Assembly (NCBI RefSeq): GCF_028416595.1
Contig: NZ_JAMQKC010000020.1
Span: 1 to 50,083, forward strand
Length of the DNA stretch: 50,083 nt
From: Aquibacillus salsiterrae
GTDB lineage: Bacteria; Bacillota; Bacilli; Bacillales; Amphibacillaceae
Reading direction: 5' to 3'
Below the pieces are notes generated by a model, which was not told where the DNA came from, did no database searches, and was given only the letters and a program-made list of their open reading frames with translations. Positions 1 to 9,161 of this stretch are shown piece after piece. Position numbers and translations under genes: made by a program. Within the stretch, counting starts at the first letter, position 1; every line of letters begins with the position of its first letter.

Positions 1-3
1 CTT

Positions 4-285
4 CCAGCGGTGAAACGGTAGTCAAAGACCGCTAATAACGCCCGGTCGCCCCCTGCCAGCGGTGAAACGGTAGTCAAAGACCGCTATTAACGCCCGATCG
101 CCCCCTTCCAGCAATCAAACGGTAGTCAAAGAACGCTATTAACGCCGATCGCCCCCTTCCAACGGTGAAACGGTAGTCAAAGACCGCTAATAACGCCCGG
201 TCGCCCCCTGCCAAAGGTGAAACGGTAGTCAAAGAACGCTATTAACGCCGATCGCCCCCTTCCAGCGATCAAACGGTAGTCAATT
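4..285. repeat. 51-52 bp tandem repeat array, about 5.5 copies
   Basis: Copies begin at about 4, 56, 108, 159, 211 and 262, so the period alternates between 52 and 51 bp. Each unit has the core GAAACGGTAGTCAAAG, and most carry AGCGGT and ACCGCT (or variants) on either side of it, giving a short hairpin per unit. Copies differ at a few bases only. No coding frame is apparent. The array runs to the left edge of the window and so may continue outside it. The stretch from 286 to 399 holds no gene; it contains a small inverted repeat (GAAACAAG/CTTGTTTC, 351-373). Confidence 0.9.
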
Positions 286-370
286 GTGCTCCACTTCGTA
301 GCTTGCCTTAGTCTAGGCACTAAGGAACACTTCTAAGAATAGACATCGCAGAAACAAGTGGTTTTCTTGT

Positions 371-399
371 TTCGAAGGCGCGCCTTGCGCTTTTCTTAG
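371..399. repeat. Fragment of the interspersed palindromic repeat family
   Basis: The sequence GGCGCGCCTTGCGCTTTTCTTA abuts the galM stop codon. It matches the right-hand end of the interspersed repeat seen in fuller form near 7.3, 11.3, 12.0 and 37.8 kb. It could contribute to transcription termination of the gal operon, which is inferred from position only. Confidence 0.45.
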
Positions 400-1443
400 T
401 TACACTAAGCCAAATTCAAAGGTTGTCTTCGCAGTATATCTTTCCCCTTTTTCTAACACAACAGAAGGAAAGCCTTCGTGGTGCAAGGATGCAGGTGATG
501 CTTGCGTTTCTAAGCAAAGGCCTAAATATTTACGTGATTTCCCTTCACGTAACGAAAGCGTCTCAGCCATCATATTGGAAGTGTACATGACAAAGCCCGG
601 TTGGTCTGTTGTTACGGTCAACTTACGCCCGCTGTCTGACTCTTTGACAACAATTTTTTCCTCTTTCGTATTGTCAAACAAGAAGTAGTGGTCATATCCA
701 TTTCCTGCAACGAGATTTTGTTTGAAATCAGACGTTGTGCCATCTTCAATAGTACGCCCATTACGAAAATCATACACAGTCCCGTCGACATCAAGTTGTT
801 CACCAGTCGGAATTAGTTCCTCGTCTAGTTCAACAAACTTACTGCTATCGATTGTTACGTTATGCTTTAACATTGTGTCTTTTAAGTCCCCGCTTAAGTT
901 AAAATAAGAGTGGTTTGTTGCCGTTAAGGCTGTTTTCTTGTCAGTAGTACCCTGATAGCTAATCGACAATTGGTTTTTGTTATTCAGTGTATAGGTAACT
1001 TCCATTGTTATGTTACCTGGATAACCACCTTCCCCGTCAGGACTTTGGTGAGTTAGCTTTACACCAACCTCATCTGTTCCTTCAAAAGCCTCAGCATCCC
1101 ATATGGCATTATGGAAGCCTTTTGCCCCACCGTGGAGATGGTTGTCATTGTCATTGGCGAGAAGGGTATACGTATGACCATCTAATTCAAACGATGCATC
1201 TTGAATTCTACCAGCAACGCGACCAATTAACGCGCCAAAGAAGTTCGGGTTAGCTATATAATCCTCATAATTTTTATAGCTTACGACAACGTTTTCAAAG
1301 CTTTTATGACGATCAGGTGCTAAAATTTTTGTAATGATGCCACCATAATTTAAAATGCTCACTTCCATACCTAAATCATTCGATAACGTGAACTCTTGCC
1401 ACTGTTGGTCACTAACCTTGATTGCTTCTGTTTTTACTTGCAT
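400..1443 (-). CDS. galM: Aldose 1-epimerase (galactose mutarotase)
   Basis: This 347-residue protein interconverts beta- and alpha-D-galactose in the cytosol, supplying the alpha anomer to galactokinase. Family features visible are the N-terminal ILNYGG segment, the histidine motif NHSYFNLSG (general acid) and a C-terminal LCLETQ segment carrying the likely catalytic glutamate. Length is normal for the GalM family. The ATG is preceded by AGGAGG at good spacing. It is the last gene of galK-galE-galT-galM, 17 bp after galT. The family assignment is firm; sugar specificity is inferred from the operon. Confidence 0.95.
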   Translation of the reverse strand: MQVKTEAIKVSDQQWQEFTLSNDLGMEVSILNYGGIITKILAPDRHKSFENVVVSYKNYEDYIANPNFFGALIGRVAGRIQDASFELDGHTYTLLANDNDNHLHGGAKGFHNAIWDAEAFEGTDEVGVKLTHQSPDGEGGYPGNITMEVTYTLNNKNQLSISYQGTTDKKTALTATNHSYFNLSGDLKDTMLKHNVTIDSSKFVELDEELIPTGEQLDVDGTVYDFRNGRTIEDGTTSDFKQNLVAGNGYDHYFLFDNTKEEKIVVKESDSGRKLTVTTDQPGFVMYTSNMMAETLSLREGKSRKYLGLCLETQASPASLHHEGFPSVVLEKGERYTAKTTFEFGLV

Positions 1444-1460
1444 GCAAATTGTCCTCCTAG

Positions 1461-2957
1461 TTATTCGTTCAATGTGTGTAAAAAAGTTTGAAATGCTTCT
1501 CTTCCTATTTGATTCGTTTTAAATACACCAGAATCCTCTAAAACTTTCGAGAATTTTGCGCCAAGTTCGTCTTCAAGGATTTGATCAACGTTTTCACGAG
1601 TTAATCTAGCTTGATGTGTCTGGTTGATTTGCTTCGCCCATTCCTTGTGATAATCCTCCACCTTATTAGCTTCACCAAGCAGGAACTTTTTAATTTCTGC
1701 TAACTCATCTTTTAACCGAGCAGGCAAGACAGCGAGCCCCATTACTTCAATTAATCCGATATTTTCCTTTTTGATATGATGAACATCCTCGTGTGGGTGG
1801 AAAATTCCAAGTGGATGCTCCTCGGTTGTACGATTATTACGCAAAACTAAATCAAGCTCAAACTTACTATCGCGAATTCTCGCAATCGGTGTAATCGTAT
1901 TATGTGGTGTCCCGTCTGTATCGGATAAAATATCAACCGTTGGATCACTATACTTTTTCCATTTGGCTAAAATGTCACTGGCTGCCTTAATTAGTGAATT
2001 CTTGTCAGTGCTTTGCAAACGAATGACTGATAATGGCCATTTGACAACACTAGCTTTTATGTCTGGATAGGCTTTTAAAGCAAAAGTGAATGCATCTTTT
2101 GCTTTCGTCATTGCAAATGGATAGCGGCCACCTTGATAGTGATCATGGCTCAAAATACTGCCTCCAACGATTGGTAAGTCAGCATTCGACCCAATAAAGT
2201 AATGTGGAAACTTCTCGACAAACGCTAATAGGCGAGCAAAGGCAGCACGGTCAATCTTCATATCGCGATGCTCTTCTGCAAGCAAAATACTATGTTCGTT
2301 ATAATACACGTAAGGCGAATATTGTAAAAACCATGATTCTCCCTCTAATGGAACCTCAATAATTCTATGGTTAGAACGAGCTGGATGACCAATTCGCCCG
2401 GCATATCCTTCGTTTTCGGCGCAAAGTAAACATTTAGGGTAAGGAATGCTTGTTTGCTTCGTCTCACGCTCGCGTTTAATCTGCTCAGGGTCTTTTTCAG
2501 GCTTGGATAAGTTAATTGTAATATCCAACTCACCATATTCTGTTTTTGTTTTGTAATGAATATTTTTCGCGATTCGCTTCATTTGAATGTAGTTACTATT
2601 TTTACTAAACTCGTAGAAATAGTTGGTTGCTTTCTCCGATGCTTCTTGATACAGTTGATAAAATTTATCCTGAACTACCGATGGTTGTGGTAAAAAACAA
2701 TTCATGAGGTTAGCCGATAATTTTTCTTTTTCATCTAAAATGTCTTCAATCACCTGCTTCGATACTGCATAATCAACAAGCACTTCGACTAGGTCCGGAA
2801 TGTCTTTACTTGTACTAGTAGACGGTTCTTCTTCAAAGGAATCTAGTTCTAGTAAACCTAATAGTTGATTACGAACATACGCGGTGTCACGAGGTTGAAT
2901 GAATTCAGCCTCGACCCCTTTAGCTACTAACTGTGAGACTGTTTGGAAAATAGTCAT
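1461..2957 (-). CDS. galT: UTP--hexose-1-phosphate uridylyltransferase, class II GalT
   Basis: GalT swaps galactose-1-phosphate for the glucose-1-phosphate of UDP-glucose, the second step of the Leloir pathway. At 498 residues it belongs to the long Firmicutes-type class (GalT2), not the roughly 350-residue E. coli type. The motif ILSHDHYQGG, near the middle, is the counterpart of the catalytic His region in this class. The start is 9 bp after galE, with a weak AAGG ribosome binding site, which suggests translational coupling. Length is complete and no frameshift is seen. Confidence 0.95.
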   Translation of the reverse strand: MTIFQTVSQLVAKGVEAEFIQPRDTAYVRNQLLGLLELDSFEEEPSTSTSKDIPDLVEVLVDYAVSKQVIEDILDEKEKLSANLMNCFLPQPSVVQDKFYQLYQEASEKATNYFYEFSKNSNYIQMKRIAKNIHYKTKTEYGELDITINLSKPEKDPEQIKRERETKQTSIPYPKCLLCAENEGYAGRIGHPARSNHRIIEVPLEGESWFLQYSPYVYYNEHSILLAEEHRDMKIDRAAFARLLAFVEKFPHYFIGSNADLPIVGGSILSHDHYQGGRYPFAMTKAKDAFTFALKAYPDIKASVVKWPLSVIRLQSTDKNSLIKAASDILAKWKKYSDPTVDILSDTDGTPHNTITPIARIRDSKFELDLVLRNNRTTEEHPLGIFHPHEDVHHIKKENIGLIEVMGLAVLPARLKDELAEIKKFLLGEANKVEDYHKEWAKQINQTHQARLTRENVDQILEDELGAKFSKVLEDSGVFKTNQIGREAFQTFLHTLNE

Positions 2958-2966
2958 GACGTAACC

Positions 2967-3962
2967 TTACACATCCTCTCGATAGCCGTTTGGACTCTTT
3001 TGATGCCAATTCCATGCATCTTGAATAATTTTAGTTATATCAGTACGCGTTGGATTCCAACCAAGCACACGTTTCGCCTTGTCTGACGATGCAATTAGTG
3101 TGCTAGGGTCTCCGGCACGCCGTTCTGCCACAACAGCAGGTATTTCATGGCCAGTCACCTTGCGGGAAGTGTCGATAATTTCGCGAACAGAGAAGCCCTG
3201 ACTGCTGCCAAGGTTGAACATGTCACTTTCGCCTCCATTTTTCAAGTAGGTAAGGGCGAGTAAGTGGGCATCAATTAGATCTTCGACGTGGATGTAATCA
3301 CGAATACATGTACCGTCTTCTGTGTCATAGTCTTCGCCAAAGATGCTAATGTGTTGCCTTTGACCTAATGCCACCTGTAAGACGATTGGGATAAGGTGTG
3401 ACTCTGGTTGATGGTCTTCGCCAATTTCAGCCGTTTCACGTGCGCCGGCCACGTTAAAATATCGGAGTGACACGTATTTTATTCCATAAGCAGCCTCGCA
3501 CCACTTCATTAATTTTTCCATCGTAAGCTTCGTTTCCCCGTAGGTACTCGTTGGGTTGGTTGGCATAGCTTCTGTAATTGGCACCTGTGTAGGCTCACCG
3601 TATGTTGCCGCTGTAGAAGAGAAAACGATATGTTTTACCCCATACTCCTGCATCGCGCGAAGTAATACTTGTGTCCCGTAGACGTTGTTGTCAAAATACT
3701 TTAACGGGTCCTCCATCGATTCACCAACTAATGAGTTTGCCGCAAAGTGAACAACGGAATCAATCTCTTCGTGACTAAACACTTCACGTAAAAAATCAAG
3801 ATCACGAATATCTCCTTGGTAAAAGGTTGCGTCGTTGTGGACGGCCTCGAGGTGCCCTGTTTCCAAATTATCGATGACGACAACATCTTGTTTTTGATCA
3901 ATTAACTGATAAACGGCATGAGAACCGATATATCCCGCTCCACCTAATACTAATACGCTCAT
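2967..3962 (-). CDS. galE: UDP-glucose 4-epimerase
   Basis: GalE is an NAD-dependent short-chain dehydrogenase/reductase that regenerates UDP-glucose from UDP-galactose. The N-terminus has the Rossmann motif GGAGYIGSH. The catalytic YxxxK appears as YGETK, and the [11 protein letters not shown] segment supplies the active-site Ser/Thr. The length of 331 residues is usual. Its ATG directly follows the galK stop codon (TAA then ATG), so the two genes are almost certainly translationally coupled. Confidence 0.96.
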   Translation of the reverse strand: MSVLVLGGAGYIGSHAVYQLIDQKQDVVVIDNLETGHLEAVHNDATFYQGDIRDLDFLREVFSHEEIDSVVHFAANSLVGESMEDPLKYFDNNVYGTQVLLRAMQEYGVKHIVFSSTAATYGEPTQVPITEAMPTNPTSTYGETKLTMEKLMKWCEAAYGIKYVSLRYFNVAGARETAEIGEDHQPESHLIPIVLQVALGQRQHISIFGEDYDTEDGTCIRDYIHVEDLIDAHLLALTYLKNGGESDMFNLGSSQGFSVREIIDTSRKVTGHEIPAVVAERRAGDPSTLIASSDKAKRVLGWNPTRTDITKIIQDAWNWHQKSPNGYREDV

Positions 3963-5147
3963 TTATAGCACTCCTTCACGGTTTAATTCTTTCGCACCAT
4001 CACCAATTGCTGCAACGTAAAAAGTTGGCGCGTAACCAATTTTCTCGACATAGGTAGCTTGAACGTTTTGCTTAAATAGACCAACTTTGTCTTTTTCAAC
4101 AATTGCAATTGCACAGCCACCAAAACCCGCCCCGGTCATTCGTGCACCAAGGACACCAGGTTGGCTCCATGCCGTTTCTGCAATGGTATCAAGCTCGATG
4201 CCAGTCACTTCATAGTCATGTTGCAGCGACGTATGCGAATTGTTGATTAACTGACCAAATGCTTCTAAGTCATTCGCTTTTAACTTTTCTAAAGCAAGTA
4301 GCGTGCGCTCGTTTTCATAGACAGCATGCTTTGCGCGTTTACGATCCGTATCATTTTTAATCAGATGCTTGGATTTTTCGAATTGGTCGGAGCTTAATTC
4401 TCCTAAACTTTGAATCGATAGTCCAGTTTGCAAGTCGCTGAGAGCCCTTTCGCATTCGGCACGTCGTTCGTTATATTTGGAAGCAGCTAATTCTCTACGT
4501 TTATTCGTATTAATAATAATAATATCATGGTTATCAAGTTTAATTGGTGCGTAGTGATAGTTTAAGGTTTGACAATCTAGTAGAATGGCGTGGTCTTTCT
4601 TGCCTTTGCCAATCGCAAACTGATCCATAATACCACTGTTGACACCAATGTATTGATTCTCAACCTTTTGACCTATTTGAATCAGCTTGATCCGGTCAAT
4701 TTTAAGGTCATACAGGCCTTCAATTAAAACACCTGTTGCAAGCTCAATCGATGCAGATGACGATAACCCGGCACCATTTGGAATGTTCCCGTAAAATAAA
4801 ATATCAGCTCCAGACTCAATCGAATAGCCTTGTTTCTTTAATTGATCGAACATTCCTTTCGGGTAATTCGCCCAATCGTCAGCCTTGTCGTAGGATAAAT
4901 CGTCAAGCGAGCACTCGATAATCCCTTTTTCTTCAAAGTTAACAGTATAAAAGCGTAATTTGTTGTCATTACGTTTTACACTCAAGGCATAGGTGCCAAA
5001 CGAAATCGATGCTGGAAACACATGTCCGCCATTATAGTCCGTGTGTTCACCGATTAAGTTGATCCGTCCTGGTGCAAAAAAACAGCGTGGCTGCTGCTTC
5101 GTTTCAAATACGGATTGAAAGCGATCAAATAACTCTGTCTTGTTCAT
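3963..5147 (-). CDS. galK: Galactokinase
   Basis: GalK phosphorylates alpha-D-galactose with ATP. All three GHMP-kinase signatures are present: the galactokinase signature GRINLIGEHTDYNGGH near residue 30, the ATP-binding GAGLSSSAS near residue 130, and RMTGAGFGGCAI near the C-terminus. The length of 394 residues is normal. The ATG is preceded by GGAGG at good spacing. It is the first gene of the minus-strand gal operon and is read from the strong promoter at 5219-5247. Operon order K-E-T-M resembles that of lactobacilli and several Bacillaceae. Confidence 0.97.
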   Translation of the reverse strand: MNKTELFDRFQSVFETKQQPRCFFAPGRINLIGEHTDYNGGHVFPASISFGTYALSVKRNDNKLRFYTVNFEEKGIIECSLDDLSYDKADDWANYPKGMFDQLKKQGYSIESGADILFYGNIPNGAGLSSSASIELATGVLIEGLYDLKIDRIKLIQIGQKVENQYIGVNSGIMDQFAIGKGKKDHAILLDCQTLNYHYAPIKLDNHDIIIINTNKRRELAASKYNERRAECERALSDLQTGLSIQSLGELSSDQFEKSKHLIKNDTDRKRAKHAVYENERTLLALEKLKANDLEAFGQLINNSHTSLQHDYEVTGIELDTIAETAWSQPGVLGARMTGAGFGGCAIAIVEKDKVGLFKQNVQATYVEKIGYAPTFYVAAIGDGAKELNREGVL

Positions 5148-5218
5148 CCGAGGTTCCTCCTTTATGCTAAGAGAGCAATTACATTTAACATACTTAATTA
5201 AATTAATTTACTAACTAC

Positions 5219-5247
5219 ATCATACTCTTATACAAGAGAAATTTCAA
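5219..5247 (-). promoter_or_regulatory. Sigma-A promoter of the gal operon with palindromic spacer
   Basis: Read on the minus strand, the sequence is TTGAAA (-35), a 17-bp spacer, then TATGAT (-10), a near-consensus sigma-A promoter about 70 bp upstream of the galK start. The spacer contains the inverted repeat CTCTTRTAYAAGAG (plus-strand 5225-5238), a position where a bound repressor would block RNA polymerase. It is a candidate operator for a galactose regulator; no regulator gene lies in the window. Confidence 0.75.
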
Positions 5248-5451
5248 TAAAAACGTAAAGGCAATTTGACTTTATTTTGGTGTTAGGAAATTGATGCCGA
5301 TGATGTTGATAAGTCGGGTGGAAATAATTAAAGTGCATGTTCAAAAAGACAACGAAGAGATGCGTAGCTATTTGGTGATTTTTTGAACAACCTCTTAAAT
5401 AAGCGGAACCACACCAATTTAGGAAGTAAAAGTAAATTTAAGTTGGTAATT

Positions 5452-5482
5452 GTATAAATTTACCTATTTGAGGGCAAAAATG
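5452..5482 (+). promoter_or_regulatory. Sigma-F/G-like promoter of the catalase gene
   Basis: GTATA at 5452-5456 and GGCAAAAATG at 5473-5482 match the forespore consensus GYATA / GGnnAnAHTR with a 16-bp gap. The predicted start lies about 15 bp before the ribosome binding site at 5499-5505. B. subtilis katX is transcribed by sigma-F, so the match agrees with the KatX-like length of the gene. The rest of 5148-5451 shows no gene. Confidence 0.6.
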
Positions 5483-5513
5483 AAATTGTATTATATTTGA
5501 GGAGGTAAAAAGA

Positions 5514-7160
5514 GTGGAAAATAACAAGGATAGGAATTCGAGTGATATACAGAATCAAATGAGAGATTCATTGACAACACGTCAAGGACATCCTGTTTAC
5601 GATAACCAGAACATTCGAACAATCGGCAATCGAGGTCCAGCCACTCTAGAAAATTATCATTTCATTGAAAAGATTTCACACTTTGACCGAGAAGAAGTGC
5701 CTGAACGAGTTGTACACGCGCGTGGTTCTGGGGCATTCGGTTATTTTGAAACGTATGGCAAAGTTGGCGATGAGCCGGTCGAAAAATATACGCGCGCCAA
5801 AGTATTTTCCGGTGCCGGAAAGAAGACGCCGTTAATGGTGCGCTTCTCCACTGTTGCAGGTGCGAAGGATTCCCCGGAAACAGCACGCGACCCTCGTGGC
5901 TTTGCAGTCAAAATGTATACAGAAGACGGGAATTGGGATCTCGTTGGAAACAATCTGAAGATTTTCTTTATTCGTGATGCAATGAAATTTCCCGATATGA
6001 TTCATGCGTTTAAAGCAGACCCTGCTTCCAATGTGCCAAACCCTGAACGGATGTTTGATTTCGTCTCCCGTACACCCGAGGCAATCCATATGATTACATT
6101 CCTTTTTTCACCATGGGGCATACCAGCTACATATCGCCATATGCAAGGGTCTGGTGTAAACACATATAAATGGGTAAATAAGGATGGTAAAGCGGTCCTA
6201 GTCAAATATCACTGGGAGCCGAAGCAAGGGATTAGAAACTTAACCCAAGAAGAAGCGAACATGATTCAAGCGAAAAATGTTGGTCATGCAACACAGGATC
6301 TTTATCAAGCAATTGAGCGTGGTGAGTATCCAGAGTGGGAGCTGTTTGTGCAAATAATGGAAGATGATTACCATGAAGAGCTAGATTTTGATCCACTCGA
6401 TGATACAAAGCTGTGGCCAAATGACCAATTCCCGTGGTTGCCAGTAGGTCGGATGGTGCTAGATCACAATCCGAAAGACTTCCATGCAGAGATTGAGCAG
6501 GCTGCTTTTGGTACTGGGGTACTTGTCGATGGGATGGATTTTTCCGATGATAAAATGCTGCAAGGACGGACCTTCTCCTATTCCGATACACAACGCTATC
6601 GGGTTGGGGCGAATTATTTGAAAGTACCTGTTAATCAGCCGAAAACAACTGTTCACACCAATCAGCAACGCGGGCAAATGGATGTACGTGATCCGAAAGA
6701 GTCTGGTGAGAACCCACACATTAACTATGAACCTTCCATGCTCGGTGGGTTTAAAGAAGCAGACAGAAAGGGTCGTGCCCCGCATCAACCAACGTACAAT
6801 GCTGCGGTAATGAGTGCACCAATTGATCGCCCGAATAACTACGGACAAGCTGGTGATACGTATAGAAGCTTTGAAGACTGGGAGCGAGATGAGTTGATTA
6901 AAAACTTATCCGATGCATTAGCCGTTTGTGATAAGAAGATTCAAGATGCAATGATCGACCATTTTACACAAGCGGATGAAGATTATGGTCGATTGGTAAA
7001 GGAAAGCCTTGAACAGAAAATGAAAGAAATGAAGGAGATGGGTACAGGCGATGTACCTGGTCGAGAATCAGGACAATCTAGGTATGGACAAGGTTCATTA
7101 GCCGAAAATGAAGCAACAAATGAAGCAGTAAAGAAAAGCAACGAAGCAGACCCATATTAA
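5514..7160 (+). CDS. katX: Monofunctional heme catalase, KatX-like
   Basis: It dismutates hydrogen peroxide to water and oxygen. The catalytic His68 lies in [16 protein letters not shown], the active-site Asn146 in [12 protein letters not shown], and the heme-ligand Tyr in [10 protein letters not shown] (Tyr356). The 548-residue length, with a hydrophilic C-terminal tail of about 60 residues rich in Glu, Asn and Lys, fits the B. subtilis spore catalase KatX (547 residues) better than vegetative KatA (483). Translation starts at GTG, preceded by GAGGAGG eight bases upstream. A sigma-F/G-like promoter precedes it and a strong terminator follows. Catalase is certain; the katX name is an inference from length and promoter. 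Confidence 0.88.
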   Translation: MENNKDRNSSDIQNQMRDSLTTRQGHPVYDNQNIRTIGNRGPATLENYHFIEKISHFDREEVPERVVHARGSGAFGYFETYGKVGDEPVEKYTRAKVFSGAGKKTPLMVRFSTVAGAKDSPETARDPRGFAVKMYTEDGNWDLVGNNLKIFFIRDAMKFPDMIHAFKADPASNVPNPERMFDFVSRTPEAIHMITFLFSPWGIPATYRHMQGSGVNTYKWVNKDGKAVLVKYHWEPKQGIRNLTQEEANMIQAKNVGHATQDLYQAIERGEYPEWELFVQIMEDDYHEELDFDPLDDTKLWPNDQFPWLPVGRMVLDHNPKDFHAEIEQAAFGTGVLVDGMDFSDDKMLQGRTFSYSDTQRYRVGANYLKVPVNQPKTTVHTNQQRGQMDVRDPKESGENPHINYEPSMLGGFKEADRKGRAPHQPTYNAAVMSAPIDRPNNYGQAGDTYRSFEDWERDELIKNLSDALAVCDKKIQDAMIDHFTQADEDYGRLVKESLEQKMKEMKEMGTGDVPGRESGQSRYGQGSLAENEATNEAVKKSNEADPY

Positions 7161-7169
7161 TGGCTGGTA

Positions 7170-7207
7170 AAGGTATAACAGGTTTTGGTAGCCTGTTATA
7201 CCTTTTT
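7170..7207 (+). terminator. Rho-independent terminator after catalase
   Basis: A stem AAGGTATAACAGG / CCTGTTATACCTT with a 9-base loop is followed by a T run, 10 bp after the catalase stop codon. Confidence 0.9.
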
Positions 7208-7221
7208 AAAAAGATAAGAAA

Positions 7222-7400
7222 GAAAGTATAAGCTTGTCGGGGATGACCAGGCGCTTTCGCTTTTCTTTCTGTCTAGCTACAGCGCCTACCCCGCCTGAGG
7301 TCTTAAGTCAATCCTCTATGTGGCAAAGACCGCCACGTCGAGGCTTGACTTAAGCTTGTCGGGGGTGTCCAGGCGCTTTCGCTTTTCTTTCTACCTGGTT
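7222..7400. repeat. Interspersed palindromic repeat, copy 1
   Basis: The element has a core inverted repeat around GTGGC-AAAGACC-GCCAC flanked by CTTAAGTCA / TGACTTAAG arms. On each side lies a GGCGCTTTCGCTTTTCTT tail. Related copies lie at 11.27, 11.96, 12.34 (short) and 37.72 kb. The remaining bases up to 7502 hold no gene apart from the leader of the next one. Confidence 0.85.
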
Positions 7401-7502
7401 AGTTTATCCTATTTTTATTTCTTAGGTATAAATCTATTAACTTTTTCCGACAATGCAAATAGACAGTCTAGCAAAGACTAAGTCAATATAAGGAGGGAAA
7501 AC

Positions 7503-8228
7503 ATGAAGAAGATAGTTTTTTCGGTATTGGTTGTCTTTTGCGTACTGTTTGTCAGTACAATTCCAGCATTTGCACAATCCTACCGTGTGGTGAAAGGGGA
7601 TAACCTATGGACCATTGCTCAAAACTATGATACTACTGTTGCTGACTTAAAACAGAAAAATAACTTAACATCAGATCTTATTTTTCCAAACCAACTATTA
7701 CAAATAAATGAAAGAAAACCGAATCGAAATACTAGAACAAAGCAGAAACAGTACATTGTTAAAAGTGGAGATACATTAAGTGAAATTGCATATGATTACC
7801 GGGTTACTGTATCTCAGCTAAAAGAGTGGAATAGTTTATCCTCCGATTTAATTTTGATTGGGCAACGACTTATAATTAAAGGGATGGATGGAACAACTAA
7901 AACAGTTGCTGCTAGTAAAACGACGGGAAGTAGTGCAAAACGTAAGCTGACCGTTAAAGCTACTGCCTATACTGCATACTGTGATGGGTGTTCAGGGATT
8001 ACTTACACAGGCATCGATTTAACGAAGGATCGAGATAAAAAGGTGATTGCTGTTGACCCGGATGTAATTCCGCTAGGTTCAGAGGTTTATGTAGAAGGAT
8101 ATGGAAGAGCAATTGCAGCCGATGTCGGGAGTGCAATTAAAGGCAACCGAATCGACGTCCATGTCCCAACTAAAACAGTTGCATTTGATTGGGGCGTTCG
8201 AACGGTTGAGGTAACAATATTAAATTAA
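7503..8228 (+). CDS. Secreted LysM-3D domain cell wall protein (YocH-like)
   Basis: The protein has 241 residues. A signal peptide (about residues 1-24, ending in AFA) is followed by two LysM peptidoglycan-binding domains (about 26-69 and 83-126: [13 protein letters not shown] and [13 protein letters not shown]) and a C-terminal 3D domain with [18 protein letters not shown]. That domain is shared with B. subtilis YocH and resembles the MltA catalytic fold, suggesting peptidoglycan hydrolase or lytic activity outside the cell. A good AGGAGG site precedes the ATG. It is monocistronic, between a repeat and a hairpin terminator. B. subtilis yocH is WalR-controlled; no WalR box was established here. 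Confidence 0.9.
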   Translation: MKKIVFSVLVVFCVLFVSTIPAFAQSYRVVKGDNLWTIAQNYDTTVADLKQKNNLTSDLIFPNQLLQINERKPNRNTRTKQKQYIVKSGDTLSEIAYDYRVTVSQLKEWNSLSSDLILIGQRLIIKGMDGTTKTVAASKTTGSSAKRKLTVKATAYTAYCDGCSGITYTGIDLTKDRDKKVIAVDPDVIPLGSEVYVEGYGRAIAADVGSAIKGNRIDVHVPTKTVAFDWGVRTVEVTILN

Positions 8229-8242
8229 AGCAAATTATCTTT

Positions 8243-8285
8243 AAACGTTTAGCAGTCCGGCTTTATCATGGACTGCTAAACGTTT
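8243..8285. terminator. Hairpin between convergent genes, probable bidirectional terminator
   Basis: A perfect 16-bp stem (AAACGTTTAGCAGTCC and its complement) with an 11-base loop lies between the LysM-3D gene and the small minus-strand gene. The T tract on either side is short, so termination efficiency is uncertain. Confidence 0.7.
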
Positions 8286-8325
8286 GTTACATTTCCCTTT
8301 ACGAGCTATAAAATAGAAGCGCGCA

Positions 8326-8466
8326 TTATTGTACGACTCCGGTATTACTATTATCCGGCATGTTTTGTTCTACTTTTACACCACTGACATCATTTCCGTT
8401 TATCAAACCTATAATACTAAAGCTAGTAATCAATAATAGAAAAAATGCAATCAACCATTTCTTCAT
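8326..8466 (-). CDS. Small exported or membrane-anchored protein, unknown function
   Basis: This 46-residue reading frame begins MKKWLIAFFLLLITS and ends in a polar tail with NGNDVSG. The ATG is preceded by AGGAGG with about 10-base spacing, and a hairpin follows the stop. The hydrophobic segment (about residues 4-22) could be a signal peptide or anchor. No family was recognised. Support is the ribosome binding site plus sensible composition; it could still be non-coding. Confidence 0.6.
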   Translation of the reverse strand: MKKWLIAFFLLLITSFSIIGLINGNDVSGVKVEQNMPDNSNTGVVQ

Positions 8467-8579
8467 CGGCGCCTTGCCTCCTGTTTGTAAATCTATCATT
8501 CATTGTATATGATAGGCATGATAAAAAACCATAGTAATTTTTAACAAAATGATGACTTTTTTTCGGGGGGAGTGCTAAA

Positions 8580-9125
8580 GTGGAGCATCAAGCAAAAGTA
8601 GCAGGGGTTGTTTCGATTACACCGATTGGTACAGGCGAGCGTGTTTGTATAGATATGATTGACAGGCTCGGGCCGAGGGAAGGTATATTTGTAGGAAATA
8701 CTGGACACGGTTATGTTAAAGTGTTGTCTGAAAACCGGCAAACTGATACATACCCTGCTAGAGTATTTCGGATAAACGCTGGAGCAATCCACCAGTACAT
8801 CCTGTTATTTGGGGATAAGACTACTTACTTGTCGGAGGTTAAGCCTGGAGTAGAACTTCCGATTTTTCATCAAACCGACATACGAAACGTTGCTGTCGGT
8901 AGGGTTAAAATGGAAAAAAGGGAATTTGTCCGAGTCGTCTGTCAGGTGGACGGGGTAACGATTTCAGCCACGCTCCAGCAATCAGATAGTGTTCATCTAG
9001 AAACGGAAGATGGTTTGGAGAAGTCAATTGTGGACTTACAGGTTGGCGATAAAATTATATGTAGACTAGACAATCCAGGACGCCATTTAGGTGAAAAAAT
9101 AAACGAAGATATTGAAGAAATTTAA
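8580..9125 (+). CDS. 3-dehydroquinate synthase II-like C-terminal domain protein
   Basis: All 181 residues match the C-terminal half of the type II dehydroquinate synthase family (PF01959). The family signatures seen are ERVCIDMIDRLGPREGIFVGN, a PARVFRINAGAIHQY segment, TLQQSDSVHLETEDG, LQVGDKI and GRHLGEKINEDIEEI. Full-length archaeal enzymes exceed 320 residues, so the N-terminal catalytic portion is absent. Translation starts at GTG preceded by GGGGGGAG. It sits 36 bp ahead of the helicase gene and could be cotranscribed with it. A role in the shikimate pathway is doubtful; the retained domain may bind a ligand or a partner. Confidence 0.8.
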   Translation: MEHQAKVAGVVSITPIGTGERVCIDMIDRLGPREGIFVGNTGHGYVKVLSENRQTDTYPARVFRINAGAIHQYILLFGDKTTYLSEVKPGVELPIFHQTDIRNVAVGRVKMEKREFVRVVCQVDGVTISATLQQSDSVHLETEDGLEKSIVDLQVGDKIICRLDNPGRHLGEKINEDIEEI

Positions 9126-9161
9126 ATGAACTGGAGAAGCTATTAAATGGAGGTGGCACAG

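Noticed and set aside
5514-7160. Naming the catalase katA or katE
   Set aside because: KatA is about 65 residues shorter, and KatE-type large catalases are near 690 residues with an extra C-terminal domain; length and promoter fit KatX best.
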